This document shows positions 1 to 5,159 of a stretch of DNA of 6,652 nt, piece by piece; the stretch's first letter is position 1, and each line of letters begins with the position of its first letter. The notes beneath the pieces are model-generated. The model saw nothing but the letters and a program-made list of their open reading frames with translations, did not search any database and was not told the origin of the DNA. Source of the DNA: Prevotellaceae bacterium (GTDB lineage: Bacteria > Bacteroidota > Bacteroidia > Bacteroidales > UBA932); the NCBI GenBank assembly GCA_031268055.1, contig JAIRXY010000036.1, forward strand, positions 1 through 6,652. The letters are read 5' to 3'. Made by a program: the position numbers and the translations under genes.

Positions 1-1
1 C

Positions 2-628
2 AAGCCGGGCCCTGCTACCCGAAAATCGGTCGGCCACCGCATCATCGAGGCATGGCAAAGCAAGGACAGGGGCGGATTTCACGATTTTGGAAAGTTCTAC
101 ATTGAGGGTAATGCGATGGTGGGAAGCGAGGCCGTAGCTGCCGACAACTGGAAAGGCGGCGTTGACTTTAAGGTCTACGAAGAGCAGCTGGGCATTAGCG
201 TAGACTATGCGGAGGGGAGCGAAAACTACCCAAAGTTAGCTCACGCCGTGCGGCTACAGGAGCCTATTAGCGTCATGCCGGTGCAAACCGGCACGGCGCA
301 GGAAGCCTACGAAAGCGTGCTGCACAGCGCCGGAGCAAGCAGGGTGCGCGACGCTATTGACCTCCGTATTGTTGACGAGGTGCGCAAGGGAACTTTTACC
401 TACGGTAAGAATGGCCTCATTGATTCGCAAACCGAGGTGGGCGGCCTACCAACGCTAAAAAACTTTCCTGCGCCCTTAGATACCGACGGTGATGGCCTAC
501 CCGACGCATGGGAGAAAAATCACAACCTGAATCCCAAAGATGCCGCCGACGGCGTAGCGTACACGCTGAACGCCGACTATACCAATCTGGAAATATACCT
601 TGAGGAAATTTTGAATTTTGAATTTTGA
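2..628 (+). CDS. Pectate lyase (PL1-like), C-terminal part, 5' end outside window
   Basis: The reading frame is open from base 2 and gives 208 residues. Family knowledge: pectate lyases of this type cleave pectin or polygalacturonate by beta-elimination and are secreted. Seen: a KPGPAT segment at the very start and KFYIEGNAM at about residues 31-39, followed by ADNWKGGVDF; this is the late part of the parallel beta-helix in Bacteroidota pectate lyases. Then come AYESVLHSAGAS, a conserved RDAIDLRIVDEVRKGT helix, and a Ca-binding DTDGDGLPDAW loop at about 160-170 with the usual HNLNPKDAADG continuation. The C-terminus reads TNLEIYLEEI and then LNFEF, coded by an ATTTTGA heptamer array that also supplies the stop. 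The catalytic part and any signal peptide lie upstream and are not visible. No type IX sorting domain follows the Ca loop. The family is fairly sure; the exact PL subfamily and substrate are inferred. Confidence 0.88.
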   Translation, partial: KPGPATRKSVGHRIIEAWQSKDRGGFHDFGKFYIEGNAMVGSEAVAADNWKGGVDFKVYEEQLGISVDYAEGSENYPKLAHAVRLQEPISVMPVQTGTAQEAYESVLHSAGASRVRDAIDLRIVDEVRKGTFTYGKNGLIDSQTEVGGLPTLKNFPAPLDTDGDGLPDAWEKNHNLNPKDAADGVAYTLNADYTNLEIYLEEILNFEF

Positions 629-635
629 ATTTTAA
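608..635 (+). repeat. Heptamer array (ATTTTGA)3 plus ATTTTAA, covering the pectate lyase stop
   Basis: Units at 608-614, 615-621 and 622-628 are exact ATTTTGA; 629-635 is ATTTTAA. Because 7 is 1 modulo 3, the three TGA triplets (612, 619, 626) fall in all three plus-strand frames, and the third one ends the pectate lyase gene. The same heptamer recurs at 2257-2270 and 5160-5276, and in degenerate form at 913-926. Confidence 0.85.
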
Positions 636-691
636 ATTGGCTTGCGCCACTATTTGTCCGCATTATTCATGCTGGCTGCCAACCCGAAACA

Positions 692-822
692 GGGGCTGTC
701 TCAAAAGCCCCTTTGAGGGCATTTGTCATTGTAGGCTCGACACGCAATCACCTGATAAACAGCACTTAATTTTTAGAGAATACCGCGTCAAGCATGGGAT
801 GAGAGGCTTTTGAGACAGCCCC
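692..822. mobile_element. MITE-like element with perfect 18-bp terminal inverted repeats
   Basis: The left end GGGGCTGTCTCAAAAGCC (692-709) is repeated exactly inverted at 805-822, enclosing 95 bp without a convincing gene. An 18-bp perfect inverted repeat this far apart is unlikely to be a simple terminator. It looks like a non-autonomous element or an internally deleted insertion sequence whose ends were kept. No clear target-site duplication is visible (left flank CCCGAAACA, right flank CGTTCAGG), so the exact ends and the transposase family that would mobilise it are open. Alternative reading: a long hairpin between the convergent pectate lyase and yraN genes. Confidence 0.6.
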
Positions 823-859
823 CGTTCAGGATTGCGTGAGTGCTGAATTTCATCTTAAA

Positions 860-900
860 TCACTCAAATCAAAAAAATCACAGTTCATACAAGTGGTCGC
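860..900 (-). repeat. Dispersed repeat copy (ATCAAAAAA / CACAGTTCA family)
   Basis: Bases 867-887 are the exact reverse complement of 2291-2311, and match 2877-2897 with one mismatch. The similarity continues with several changes up to about 900 (ACAAGTGGTCGC against ACAAATGACCGC in the complement of the later copies). It lies in the 308-base gap between the pectate lyase and yraN stops, opposite in orientation to the two later copies. A degenerate pair of the TTCAAAA heptamer follows at 913-926, just downstream of the yraN stop. I see no gene in 629-936; besides this repeat it holds only the MITE-like element. Confidence 0.6.
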
Positions 901-936
901 GAGAGGATTTCATTCAAAGTTCAAAATTTCTAACCG

Positions 937-1305
937 CTATCTTACAACCGGATAAAAAGCCTCCGGCACGTACTCCACCTCGCTTTTGCTGCCGCTTATC
1001 ACCACGGAGATTATGTCAAACTGTACATCGTACGTAAGAGCAAATCGCTGCATGTAAGCGTTGGCGGCGGCTATGGTATGCTGCTGCTTGCGCCTGTCGA
1101 TGCTCGCCTGCGGCGGTACCAAAAAGTTTGCGCTGCGCGTCTTGACCTCCACTACGTGCAGCGTTGAACCTTTTTGGGCTACAATATCCAGCTCCTTGTG
1201 CCCCCACCGCCAGTTGGCGTCGCGTATGGTAAATCCATGCGCCAGCAGGTAGCTTTTGGCGGCTTCCTCGCCACGTTTTCCAAAATCTAAGGTGTCCATA
1301 AGCAT
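937..1305 (-). CDS. yraN: YraN/UPF0102 family nuclease-fold protein
   Basis: This 122-residue protein is close to the usual family length. Family knowledge: UPF0102 proteins have a restriction-endonuclease-like fold related to Holliday-junction resolvases; their cellular role is not settled and they are presumed cytoplasmic. Seen: GKRGEEAA with E13, the NWRWGHKELD segment with E38 and D40, and VVEVKTR at 51-57 with E53 and K55, which together make the E...D...E-x-K pattern of the nuclease fold. Next come the PPQASIDRRKQQ helix at about 64-75 and FDIISV at about 96-101. The first ATG is used; a second ATG two codons later is equally possible, and no Shine-Dalgarno site helps to choose. The gene is divergent from recR and convergent with the pectate lyase gene. 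The family call is firm, the function is not. Confidence 0.93.
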   Translation of the reverse strand: MLMDTLDFGKRGEEAAKSYLLAHGFTIRDANWRWGHKELDIVAQKGSTLHVVEVKTRSANFLVPPQASIDRRKQQHTIAAANAYMQRFALTYDVQFDIISVVISGSKSEVEYVPEAFYPVVR

Positions 1306-1364
1306 TTTTGGCTATACGATTGCATTGCTGCAGCATTAAGCTCATTTTGCAGCAGAAAGAAGCG

Positions 1365-1398
1365 CGAAGTTACGCAAAAGTTTTGCAAAAAGCGCAAA
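1365..1398 (-). promoter_or_regulatory. Candidate yraN promoter
   Basis: On the minus strand TAACTTCG (1372 to 1365) fits the Bacteroidota -7 box TAnnTTTG except for one base. A TTTG (1398 to 1395) lies 22 bases upstream, slightly longer than the usual 19-21. The leader to the yraN ATG would be about 55 bases. Pattern match only. Confidence 0.25.
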
Positions 1399-1480
1399 TC
1401 GCCACCTGCTTCGGCGACAATTTCAGCTGCCACCCGCACAAAAAATAATGTTAATGTGGCGTAACCAAGCATTTTTTGTC

Positions 1481-1488
1481 TATTTTTG
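1481..1488 (+). promoter_or_regulatory. Candidate -7 box of the recR promoter
   Basis: TATTTTTG matches the Bacteroidota -7 consensus TAnnTTTG exactly. The expected upstream TTTG is poor (TGTG at 1455-1458, 22 bases away). Transcription would start near 1495 and give a leader of about 105 bases before the recR ATG. Confidence 0.33.
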
Positions 1489-1509
1489 CAGCCTCAATGT
1501 CCATGCGTA

Positions 1510-1561
1510 TATTCCAGAATTGTTGCGCAAAAAAATCCCGTCAGGGGGGTTAGCTGGAATA
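1510..1561 (+). other. Stem-loop in the recR leader
   Basis: TATTCCAG (1510-1517) and CTGGAATA (1554-1561) are exact inverted repeats around a 36-base loop that carries a run of seven A and a run of six G. The stem lies between the candidate promoter and the recR start. I could not match it to a known riboswitch or small RNA. It may be a regulatory leader or chance. Confidence 0.3.
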
Positions 1562-1600
1562 GGCCATGCCGATTGACAAACTTGCAAATCGTTGAATTCA

Positions 1601-2233
1601 ATGGAAGTACAATCTTTACCCTCGAAGCTGCTGGAGAGCGCCGTACAGGAAATGTCGTCGCTGCCGAGCGTGGGGCGCAAAACCGCGCTGCGGCTCGTGC
1701 TGCACCTGCTCAAGCAGCCGCGCGAGCAAGTTGAACGGTTTGGCATGTCCTTTATTACGCTGCGCAACGAGGTAAAAAAATGCCGCGTATGCGGCAACAT
1801 TTCAGATAGCGACACGTGCCGCATATGCTCCAACCCCCGCCGCGACCACAGCACCGTCTGCGTAGTTGAGAGCATCAAGGATGTGATGTCTATCGAAGGC
1901 ACAGGGCAGTACAGCGGCGTGTACCACGTGCTGGGCGGCATAATCTCGCCAATCGACGGCGTTGGCCCGTCGGACTTGACGTTCGACGAGCTGGTGGCGC
2001 GCGTGGCCACGGGCAACGTGAAGGAAGTTATCGTTGCGCTCAGCACCACTATGGAGGGCGAAACAACCGCCTACTACCTTTACAAGAAGTTGCACGAGCG
2101 CTCCGTGCAAATCTCCGCGCTGGCGCGTGGCGTAGGCTTTGGGGATGAGCTCGAGTATACGGACGAAATTACGCTGGGACGCTCCATAAAAAACCGCACG
2201 CCGTTTGAGAATATTTTTGGGAGCAGGCAATGA
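1601..2233 (+). CDS. recR: Recombination mediator protein RecR
   Basis: This 210-residue protein is near the family's typical length of about 200. RecR acts in the cytoplasm with RecF and RecO, helping to load RecA on single-stranded DNA at gaps. Domains seen in order: a helix-hairpin-helix region at about 11-40 with [12 protein letters not shown]; a four-cysteine zinc finger with C61, C64, C73 and C76; a Toprim domain from about 84, with VVESIKDV containing E90 and the acidic [14 protein letters not shown] stretch at about 147-160; and the end motif [23 protein letters not shown]. All expected key residues are present. An in-frame TTG lies three codons earlier (1592) behind a stop at 1574, so the start is 1592 or 1601; the ATG is preferred. 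The gene is divergent from yraN and convergent with the higBA region, so it is likely transcribed alone. Confidence 0.96.
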   Translation: MEVQSLPSKLLESAVQEMSSLPSVGRKTALRLVLHLLKQPREQVERFGMSFITLRNEVKKCRVCGNISDSDTCRICSNPRRDHSTVCVVESIKDVMSIEGTGQYSGVYHVLGGIISPIDGVGPSDLTFDELVARVATGNVKEVIVALSTTMEGETTAYYLYKKLHERSVQISALARGVGFGDELEYTDEITLGRSIKNRTPFENIFGSRQ

Positions 2234-2256
2234 TGGAGGTGGAGAATGGAAGAAAA

Positions 2257-2270
2257 ATTTTGAATTTTGA
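2257..2270 (+). repeat. Two ATTTTGA heptamers after recR
   Basis: Exact units at 2257-2263 and 2264-2270 start 23 bases behind the recR stop. They sit directly at the left edge of the tandem duplication that begins near 2271-2274. They belong to the same heptamer family as 608-635 and 5160-5276. Confidence 0.7.
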
Positions 2271-2280
2271 AATGGTTGCG

Positions 2281-2340
2281 GTCATTTGTCTGAACTGTGA
2301 TTTTTTTGATTTTTTTGATTGGGACATGATTTTTTATCGC
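2281..2340 (+). repeat. Dispersed repeat copy with tandem TTTTTTGAT 9-mers (unit 1)
   Basis: TGAACTGTGATTTTTTTGAT is followed by a second copy of the 9-mer. Bases 2291-2311 are the exact reverse complement of 867-887. The repeat lies downstream of the orphan higA and recR stops, between the convergent genes. Confidence 0.65.
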
Positions 2341-2350
2341 AACGCTCATG

Positions 2351-2381
2351 ACCCTAACAGGGTTTAAAACCCTGTTAGGGT
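2351..2381. repeat. 31-bp near-perfect palindrome, copy 1
   Basis: ACCCTAACAGGGTTT and its exact reverse complement are separated by a single A, giving a 15-bp stem. It is identical to 2947-2977. It lies between the convergent recR and orphan higA genes, where it could help to end transcription from both sides, although no U-run follows directly. The motif resembles a palindrome often seen between genes in Bacteroidota. Confidence 0.75.
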
Positions 2382-2397
2382 GGGTGATATTCGACCA

Positions 2398-2420
2398 GTA
2401 GGGGCAGGGCATGCCCCTAC
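2398..2420. repeat. REP-like palindrome GTAGGGGCA..TGCCCCTAC, shortened copy
   Basis: A 9-bp stem (2398-2406 with 2412-2420) encloses a 5-base loop. The matching copy at 2994-3021 is 5 bases longer, so one arm has lost or gained 5 bases here. It lies about 30 bases beyond the orphan higA stop. Confidence 0.7.
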
Positions 2421-2447
2421 GTAATTCGAATCTGCAACCCGTATTAT

Positions 2448-2762
2448 TTAAAGTATGGCCGCCATTTTGCGTATCTGCGCAAGGCGGTCGAGCAAAGATT
2501 TATCGCGGCTTGCTACCTGCATGTTATACTCGGTTTGAATGTGAATTAGCGAGTAGGCAGGAATGCCCAAAGCTGCCTCAAACATCATCGCCGTAGCGGT
2601 GGTAAGTGGGCGACGTTCGTTAAGAATGTCGTTCAAAACTTTATACGACATCCCCATTTGCTTTGCCAAACGGCTTTGCGAAAGCTTGCGGTATTCAATT
2701 TCATCTTTTAGCACTTCGCCCGGATGCGTGGGAGTAAACCCGAACTTCATATTTGCTGCCAT
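2448..2762 (-). CDS. higA: Orphan HigA-type antitoxin (duplicated copy)
   Basis: This 104-residue XRE-type helix-turn-helix protein is of the HigA family: TPTHPGEVLKDEIEY at the start, the HTH helices LSQSRLAKQMGMSYKVLNDILNERRPLT, and then a helix at about 66-80. HigA proteins bind their toxin and repress their own operon. From MKF onward the two copies in this window differ at only 10 of 100 residues, 8 of them within residues 62-74. This copy has no toxin gene upstream, only the higB remnant at 2775-2858. ATG 2762 (MAANMKF) is used; ATG 2750 (MKF) is the alternative. The frame is intact, so the gene may still be expressed and bind DNA or the toxin. Its promoter is unclear because the higB promoter was not duplicated. 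Confidence 0.88.
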   Translation of the reverse strand: MAANMKFGFTPTHPGEVLKDEIEYRKLSQSRLAKQMGMSYKVLNDILNERRPLTTATAMMFEAALGIPAYSLIHIQTEYNMQVASRDKSLLDRLAQIRKMAAIL

Positions 2763-2774
2763 AGCGTGCTTATT

Positions 2775-2858
2775 TTACTTGTAATGGTTTGACAATTCTA
2801 TAATGCTGCATATTGTTACAGCTGTTTTGGAAGCTACTTTTGCTGTTTTGAGCTCAAT
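2775..2858 (-). pseudogene. higB: Remnant of higB, last 27 codons plus stop
   Basis: Translation gives IELKTAKVASKTAVTICSII followed by ELSNHYK and stop. This aligns without gaps to residues 79-105 of the intact HigB, 21 of 27 identical. It lacks the first 78 codons and any start, so it cannot make toxin. It lies immediately upstream of the orphan higA, as the intact higB does before its higA, and ends exactly at the duplication junction (CTCAAT). Confidence 0.9.
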
Positions 2859-2866
2859 GGGTTGCG

Positions 2867-2930
2867 GTCATTTGTCTGAGCTGTGATTTTTTTGATTTTT
2901 TTGATTGGGACATGATTTTTTATCGCAAAG
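2867..2930 (+). repeat. Dispersed repeat copy with tandem TTTTTTGAT 9-mers (unit 2)
   Basis: It corresponds to 2281-2340, with G in place of A in TGAGCTGTGA. It lies between the intact higA and the higB remnant, in a 286-base gap (2763-3049) that holds no intact gene, only the higB remnant and the repeats. Confidence 0.65.
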
Positions 2931-2946
2931 TTCATGCCAGCTCATG

Positions 2947-2977
2947 ACCCTAACAGGGTTTAAAACCCTGTTAGGGT
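2947..2977. repeat. 31-bp near-perfect palindrome, copy 2
   Basis: Sequence identical to 2351-2381 (15-bp stem, one-base centre). It lies downstream of the intact higA stop on the minus strand and could act as a hairpin at the end of the higBA transcript. Confidence 0.75.
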
Positions 2978-2993
2978 GGGTGATATTCGACCA

Positions 2994-3021
2994 GTAGGGG
3001 CAGGGCATGTCCTGCCCCTAC
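2994..3021. repeat. REP-like palindrome, full copy
   Basis: GTAGGGGCAGG and CCTGCCCCTAC form a perfect 11-bp stem around the 6-base loop GCATGT. It begins about 28 bases beyond the intact higA stop. Palindromes of this GTAGGGGC..GCCCCTAC type are common between genes in several phyla. It is the longer partner of 2398-2420. Confidence 0.75.
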
Positions 3022-3049
3022 GTAATCCGCAATCTGCAACCCGTATCAT

Positions 3050-3361
3050 TTAAAGTATGGCCACCATTTTGCGTATCTGCGCAAGGCGGTCGAGCAAAGA
3101 TTTATCGCGGCTTGCTACCTGCATGTTATATTTAAGCTGCAAGCGCATAAGCGAATCAGCAGGAACATTCAAAGCTGCCTCAAACATCATTGCCGTAGTG
3201 GTGGTAAGTGGGCGACGTTCGTTAAGAATGTCGTTCAAAACTTTATACGACATCCCCATTTGCTTTGCCAAACGGCTTTGCGAAAGCTTACGGTATTCAA
3301 TTTCGTCCTTCAGCACTTCGCCCGGATGCGTGGGGGTAAACCCGAACTTCATATTTGCCAT
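3050..3361 (-). CDS. higA: HigA antitoxin of the intact higBA pair
   Basis: This 103-residue XRE-family antitoxin starts with MANMKFGFTPTHPGEVLKDE. The HTH lies at about residues 26-50 (LSQSRLAKQMGMSYKVLNDI), followed by NERRPLT, a helix with NVPADSLMRLQLKYNM, and a basic C-terminal helix. It should neutralise HigB and repress the operon. Only 5 bases separate the higB stop from this ATG, the usual toxin-first order of higBA loci. An open frame runs 14 codons further upstream, but those codons overlap the 3' end of higB in another frame, so the ATG at 3361 is chosen; ATG 3352 (MKF) is possible. Downstream come the two palindromes at 2994-3021 and 2947-2977. Confidence 0.92.
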   Translation of the reverse strand: MANMKFGFTPTHPGEVLKDEIEYRKLSQSRLAKQMGMSYKVLNDILNERRPLTTTTAMMFEAALNVPADSLMRLQLKYNMQVASRDKSLLDRLAQIRKMVAIL

Positions 3362-3366
3362 AATAT

Positions 3367-3684
3367 TTATTTGTAATGATTTGACAATTCTACAATGCTG
3401 CATATTGTTGCAGCCATTTCAGAAGTTACTTTTGCTGTTTTGAACTCAATCCGGTATTGGTCGTTTACGCGGACAGATTCCAAGCCGTCTTTGTCGCCTT
3501 TTAAAACTTCGTAATGTAAAGCATTGTATCGGTATAACTCTTCCACCCCTGTAACAGATTCGAGAATATCAACAGCTTTGCGGTACTTGGCGGCGATTTG
3601 TGGTTGAAAACGATGCTTTTTGTCCGTTGTTTTACCGGTATCGTACAATTCTTGCAAATACCCTTTATCAAACTTTATTTCCAT
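3367..3684 (-). CDS. higB: HigB-type toxin (RelE/ParE superfamily)
   Basis: This 105-residue protein begins MEIKFDKGYLQELYDTGKTT and carries ALHYEVLKGDKDGLESVRVN followed by the DQYRIEF strand typical of HigB/RelE-fold toxins, then a C-terminal ATICSIVELSNHYK. HigB toxins are mRNA interferases that cut mRNA on the ribosome; that activity is inferred from the family and not shown here. It is first in a two-gene unit with higA, which starts 5 bases after the stop. The length fits the family (about 90-110) and the frame is intact. The 3' 84 bases were also copied into the remnant at 2775-2858. The exact toxin subfamily is less sure than the toxin-antitoxin assignment. Confidence 0.88.
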   Translation of the reverse strand: MEIKFDKGYLQELYDTGKTTDKKHRFQPQIAAKYRKAVDILESVTGVEELYRYNALHYEVLKGDKDGLESVRVNDQYRIEFKTAKVTSEMAATICSIVELSNHYK

Positions 3685-3704
3685 ATTCGTTTTCTAAATC
3701 GTGG

Positions 3705-3745
3705 TAAAGGTAATACTATTTTCTTACTTCCACAATAAAAGTGGA
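3705..3745 (-). promoter_or_regulatory. Candidate higBA promoter and operator
   Basis: On the minus strand TACCTTTA (3712 to 3705) resembles TAnnTTTG with the last base changed. It has ATTG (3736 to 3733) exactly 20 bases upstream, the spacing expected for Bacteroidota promoters. The leader to the higB ATG at 3684 would be short, about 15 bases. A small inverted repeat TCCAC/GTGGA (3729-3733 and 3741-3745) overlaps the upstream element and could be a HigA operator. Pattern match only. Confidence 0.33.
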
Positions 3746-3831
3746 TATTTTTTACAGATTCAACTTTTACGCTTTTAGCGGCCACACGCTACTACCGATA
3801 CATATTTTCAAGATTTACTTCCCCCCCTCCA

Positions 3832-4794
3832 CTACTGCGGCTGCGGCTGCATTTTTTCTTCCTTCTCGAACGCCTGCACAATTTTTCCTACCAGCACATG
3901 CCGGATGATGTCTCTCCTGTTGAACTCTACCACCCCAATACCCTTTATTTTACCGAGCATGCTCATGCATTTGGCTAAGCCCGAATCGTTTCTGTGCGGG
4001 AGGTCAACTTGCGTTACGTCGCCTGTGACGATGAACTTTGCATTTTTGCCCATGCGCGTCAAAAACATCTTCATCTGCGCAAGCGTTGCGTTCTGCGCTT
4101 CATCGAGTATCACAAAGGCGTGGTCGAGCGTTCGTCCGCGCATGAAGGCCAGCGGCGCTATCTGCACAACGCCGTCCTCCATGAACTTTTCCAGCTTTTT
4201 TACGGGAATCATGTCGTGCAGCGCATCGTAGAGGGGTTGCAGGTAGGGGTCGAGCTTTTCCTTCATGTCGCCCGGCAAAAACCCGAGGCGCTCTCCGGCC
4301 TCAATAGCAGGGCGGGTAAGGACGATTTTTTTCACCTCCTTATTCTTCAGCGCACGAACAGCAAGCGCAATGGCCGTGTAGGTTTTGCCCGATCCTGCGG
4401 GGCCAGCGGCAAAGAGCAAGTCGTTGCTCTCGTAGAGCGCCACCAGCTTTTTTTGGTTGGCCGTGCGCGCCTTAATGATGCTGCCGTTGTTGCCGTACAC
4501 CAGCGTACTTTCGTCGTAGGCGCTGTCGTGCACCTCGGTGGCATTTTCGTGATATAGCTGCGTGATGGCCTCGTCGGTTACGCGGCCTCGCCTGTGGTAG
4601 TAGGCAATCAGGTTGATGAGCTTGTTTTCGAAATCGTCCACCTCGCTTTTTGAGCCCCATATTTTCAGCTCTCCGCCTCTCGCCACAATTTTCATCTTTG
4701 GGAAGCGCTCCACGAGGGCGTTGAAGTATACGTTGTTGACTCCGTAAAAGCTTACCGGATCGACGTTTTCAAGTACGATAATTTTTTCTGCCAT
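3832..4794 (-). CDS. phoH: PhoH-family ATPase
   Basis: This 320-residue protein is typical for bacterial PhoH (PhoL type). It is a cytoplasmic P-loop ATPase; family members are linked to RNA metabolism and sometimes to phosphate stress, but the precise reaction is not known. Seen: an N-terminal region with a KH-like RNA-binding look (MKIVARGGELKIWGSKSEVD, residues 34-53); Walker A GPAGSGKT at 131-138; the LTRPAIEAGERLGFLPGD motif at about 159-176; Walker B VILDEAQN at 228-235; sensor-like VTGDVTQVDLP at 256-266; and the C-terminal FNRRDIIRH at 291-299. The tail ends in MQPQPQ. All nucleotide-binding residues are intact. It is the last gene of a minus-strand unit, 12 bases behind the stop of lipoprotein 2, which suggests co-transcription. 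No clear terminator follows. Confidence 0.96.
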   Translation of the reverse strand: MAEKIIVLENVDPVSFYGVNNVYFNALVERFPKMKIVARGGELKIWGSKSEVDDFENKLINLIAYYHRRGRVTDEAITQLYHENATEVHDSAYDESTLVYGNNGSIIKARTANQKKLVALYESNDLLFAAGPAGSGKTYTAIALAVRALKNKEVKKIVLTRPAIEAGERLGFLPGDMKEKLDPYLQPLYDALHDMIPVKKLEKFMEDGVVQIAPLAFMRGRTLDHAFVILDEAQNATLAQMKMFLTRMGKNAKFIVTGDVTQVDLPHRNDSGLAKCMSMLGKIKGIGVVEFNRRDIIRHVLVGKIVQAFEKEEKMQPQPQ

Positions 4795-4806
4795 TCAATA
4801 AAAATG

Positions 4807-5157
4807 TTACTCTGTAGCGCTATTAACTACCTCCGTGCTGTCGGAGATGATGATCTGAAGCTCATCGTCGGCGTACAGGGTGTAGGAGTTTTTTGTTTTC
4901 AGGAAAACAGTATTCTCGCCTTTGACCATGTAGAATTGCAGCGGCGCGGTGATGGGAAATGTAATGTCTTCGGTAAACTCCGAAATGGTTAACTTTTTTG
5001 TTGATTCGCCGGGCATCAGCTCCGACCCTATGCCTATCTCGCCAAGCTGAATTTTATCCATCCTGACGTTATGCACCTTGTTGGTTACCTGAATAGAGGC
5101 TTCCTCGTAGCACGAAGCCAACAACAGAAGCAGTAGAAATAAAAAATTGTATCTCAT
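4807..5157 (-). CDS. Small lipoprotein of unknown function
   Basis: The 116-residue product starts MRYNFLFLLLLLLASC, a type II signal peptide with lipobox LASC and lipidation at Cys16, so the mature protein should sit on the periplasmic or outer membrane. The remaining 100 residues look beta-rich (IQVTNKVHNVRMDKIQLGEI, then PGESTKKLTI, ITFPITAPLQFYMV and a C-terminal YTLYADDELQIIISDSTEV), perhaps one Ig-like sandwich. I do not recognise a named family. It ends 12 bases before phoH and starts behind the AT-rich array that separates it from lipoprotein 1. Similarity in class, not in sequence, links the two lipoproteins. The gene call is sure; the function is unknown. Confidence 0.85.
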   Translation of the reverse strand: MRYNFLFLLLLLLASCYEEASIQVTNKVHNVRMDKIQLGEIGIGSELMPGESTKKLTISEFTEDITFPITAPLQFYMVKGENTVFLKTKNSYTLYADDELQIIISDSTEVVNSATE

Positions 5158-5159
5158 TG

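Larger units (their letters stand above)
2274..2858. repeat. Tandem duplication, unit 1 (orphan higA unit, about 585 bp)
   Basis: The unit starts with GGTTGCGGTCATTTGTCTGA and runs through palindromic repeats, the orphan higA and the last 27 codons of higB, ending at CTCAAT. Unit 2 (2859-3450) repeats the same order with mostly few-percent differences and small indels. The left edge (AATGG) and the inner junction (CAATGGG) share AAT, so the exact breakpoint is uncertain by a few bases. Because unit 1 ends inside higB at the same base where unit 2 runs on into the rest of the gene, this is a direct tandem duplication and not two independent loci. Confidence 0.88.
2859..3450. repeat. Tandem duplication, unit 2 (inside the intact higBA locus, about 592 bp)
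   Basis: Same order as unit 1: dispersed repeat, two palindromes, higA, higB 3' end. Unit 2 has about 10 extra bases near 2926-2937 and 5 extra bases in the second palindrome relative to unit 1. At 3450 the higB frame continues, so unit 2 keeps the complete gene. Confidence 0.88.

Noticed and set aside
640..690. Possible fourth copy of the dispersed TTGCGGTCATTTGTCTGA repeat
   Set aside because: Only short scattered identities (TTGCG, ATTTGTC) are seen, not enough to separate from chance.
625..813. 62-residue plus-strand frame over the MITE-like element
   Set aside because: It starts inside the heptamer array and runs through the inverted repeats; the composition is unlike a protein and no motif is seen.
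1802..2230. 142-residue frame antisense to recR
   Set aside because: It is opposite conserved RecR sequence, with no own start context or motif.
3362..3403. 14-codon upstream extension of the intact higA
   Set aside because: It would lie in the 3' end of higB in another frame; the orphan copy and family length support a start at MANMKF or MKF.
3780..3831. Terminator behind phoH
   Set aside because: I searched by eye and found no stem followed by a U-run; the C-rich stretch near 3820 does not pair.
3994..4557. 187-residue frame antisense to phoH
   Set aside because: It lies fully opposite a clearly conserved P-loop ATPase and has no recognisable domain; it is a shadow of the GC-rich third positions.
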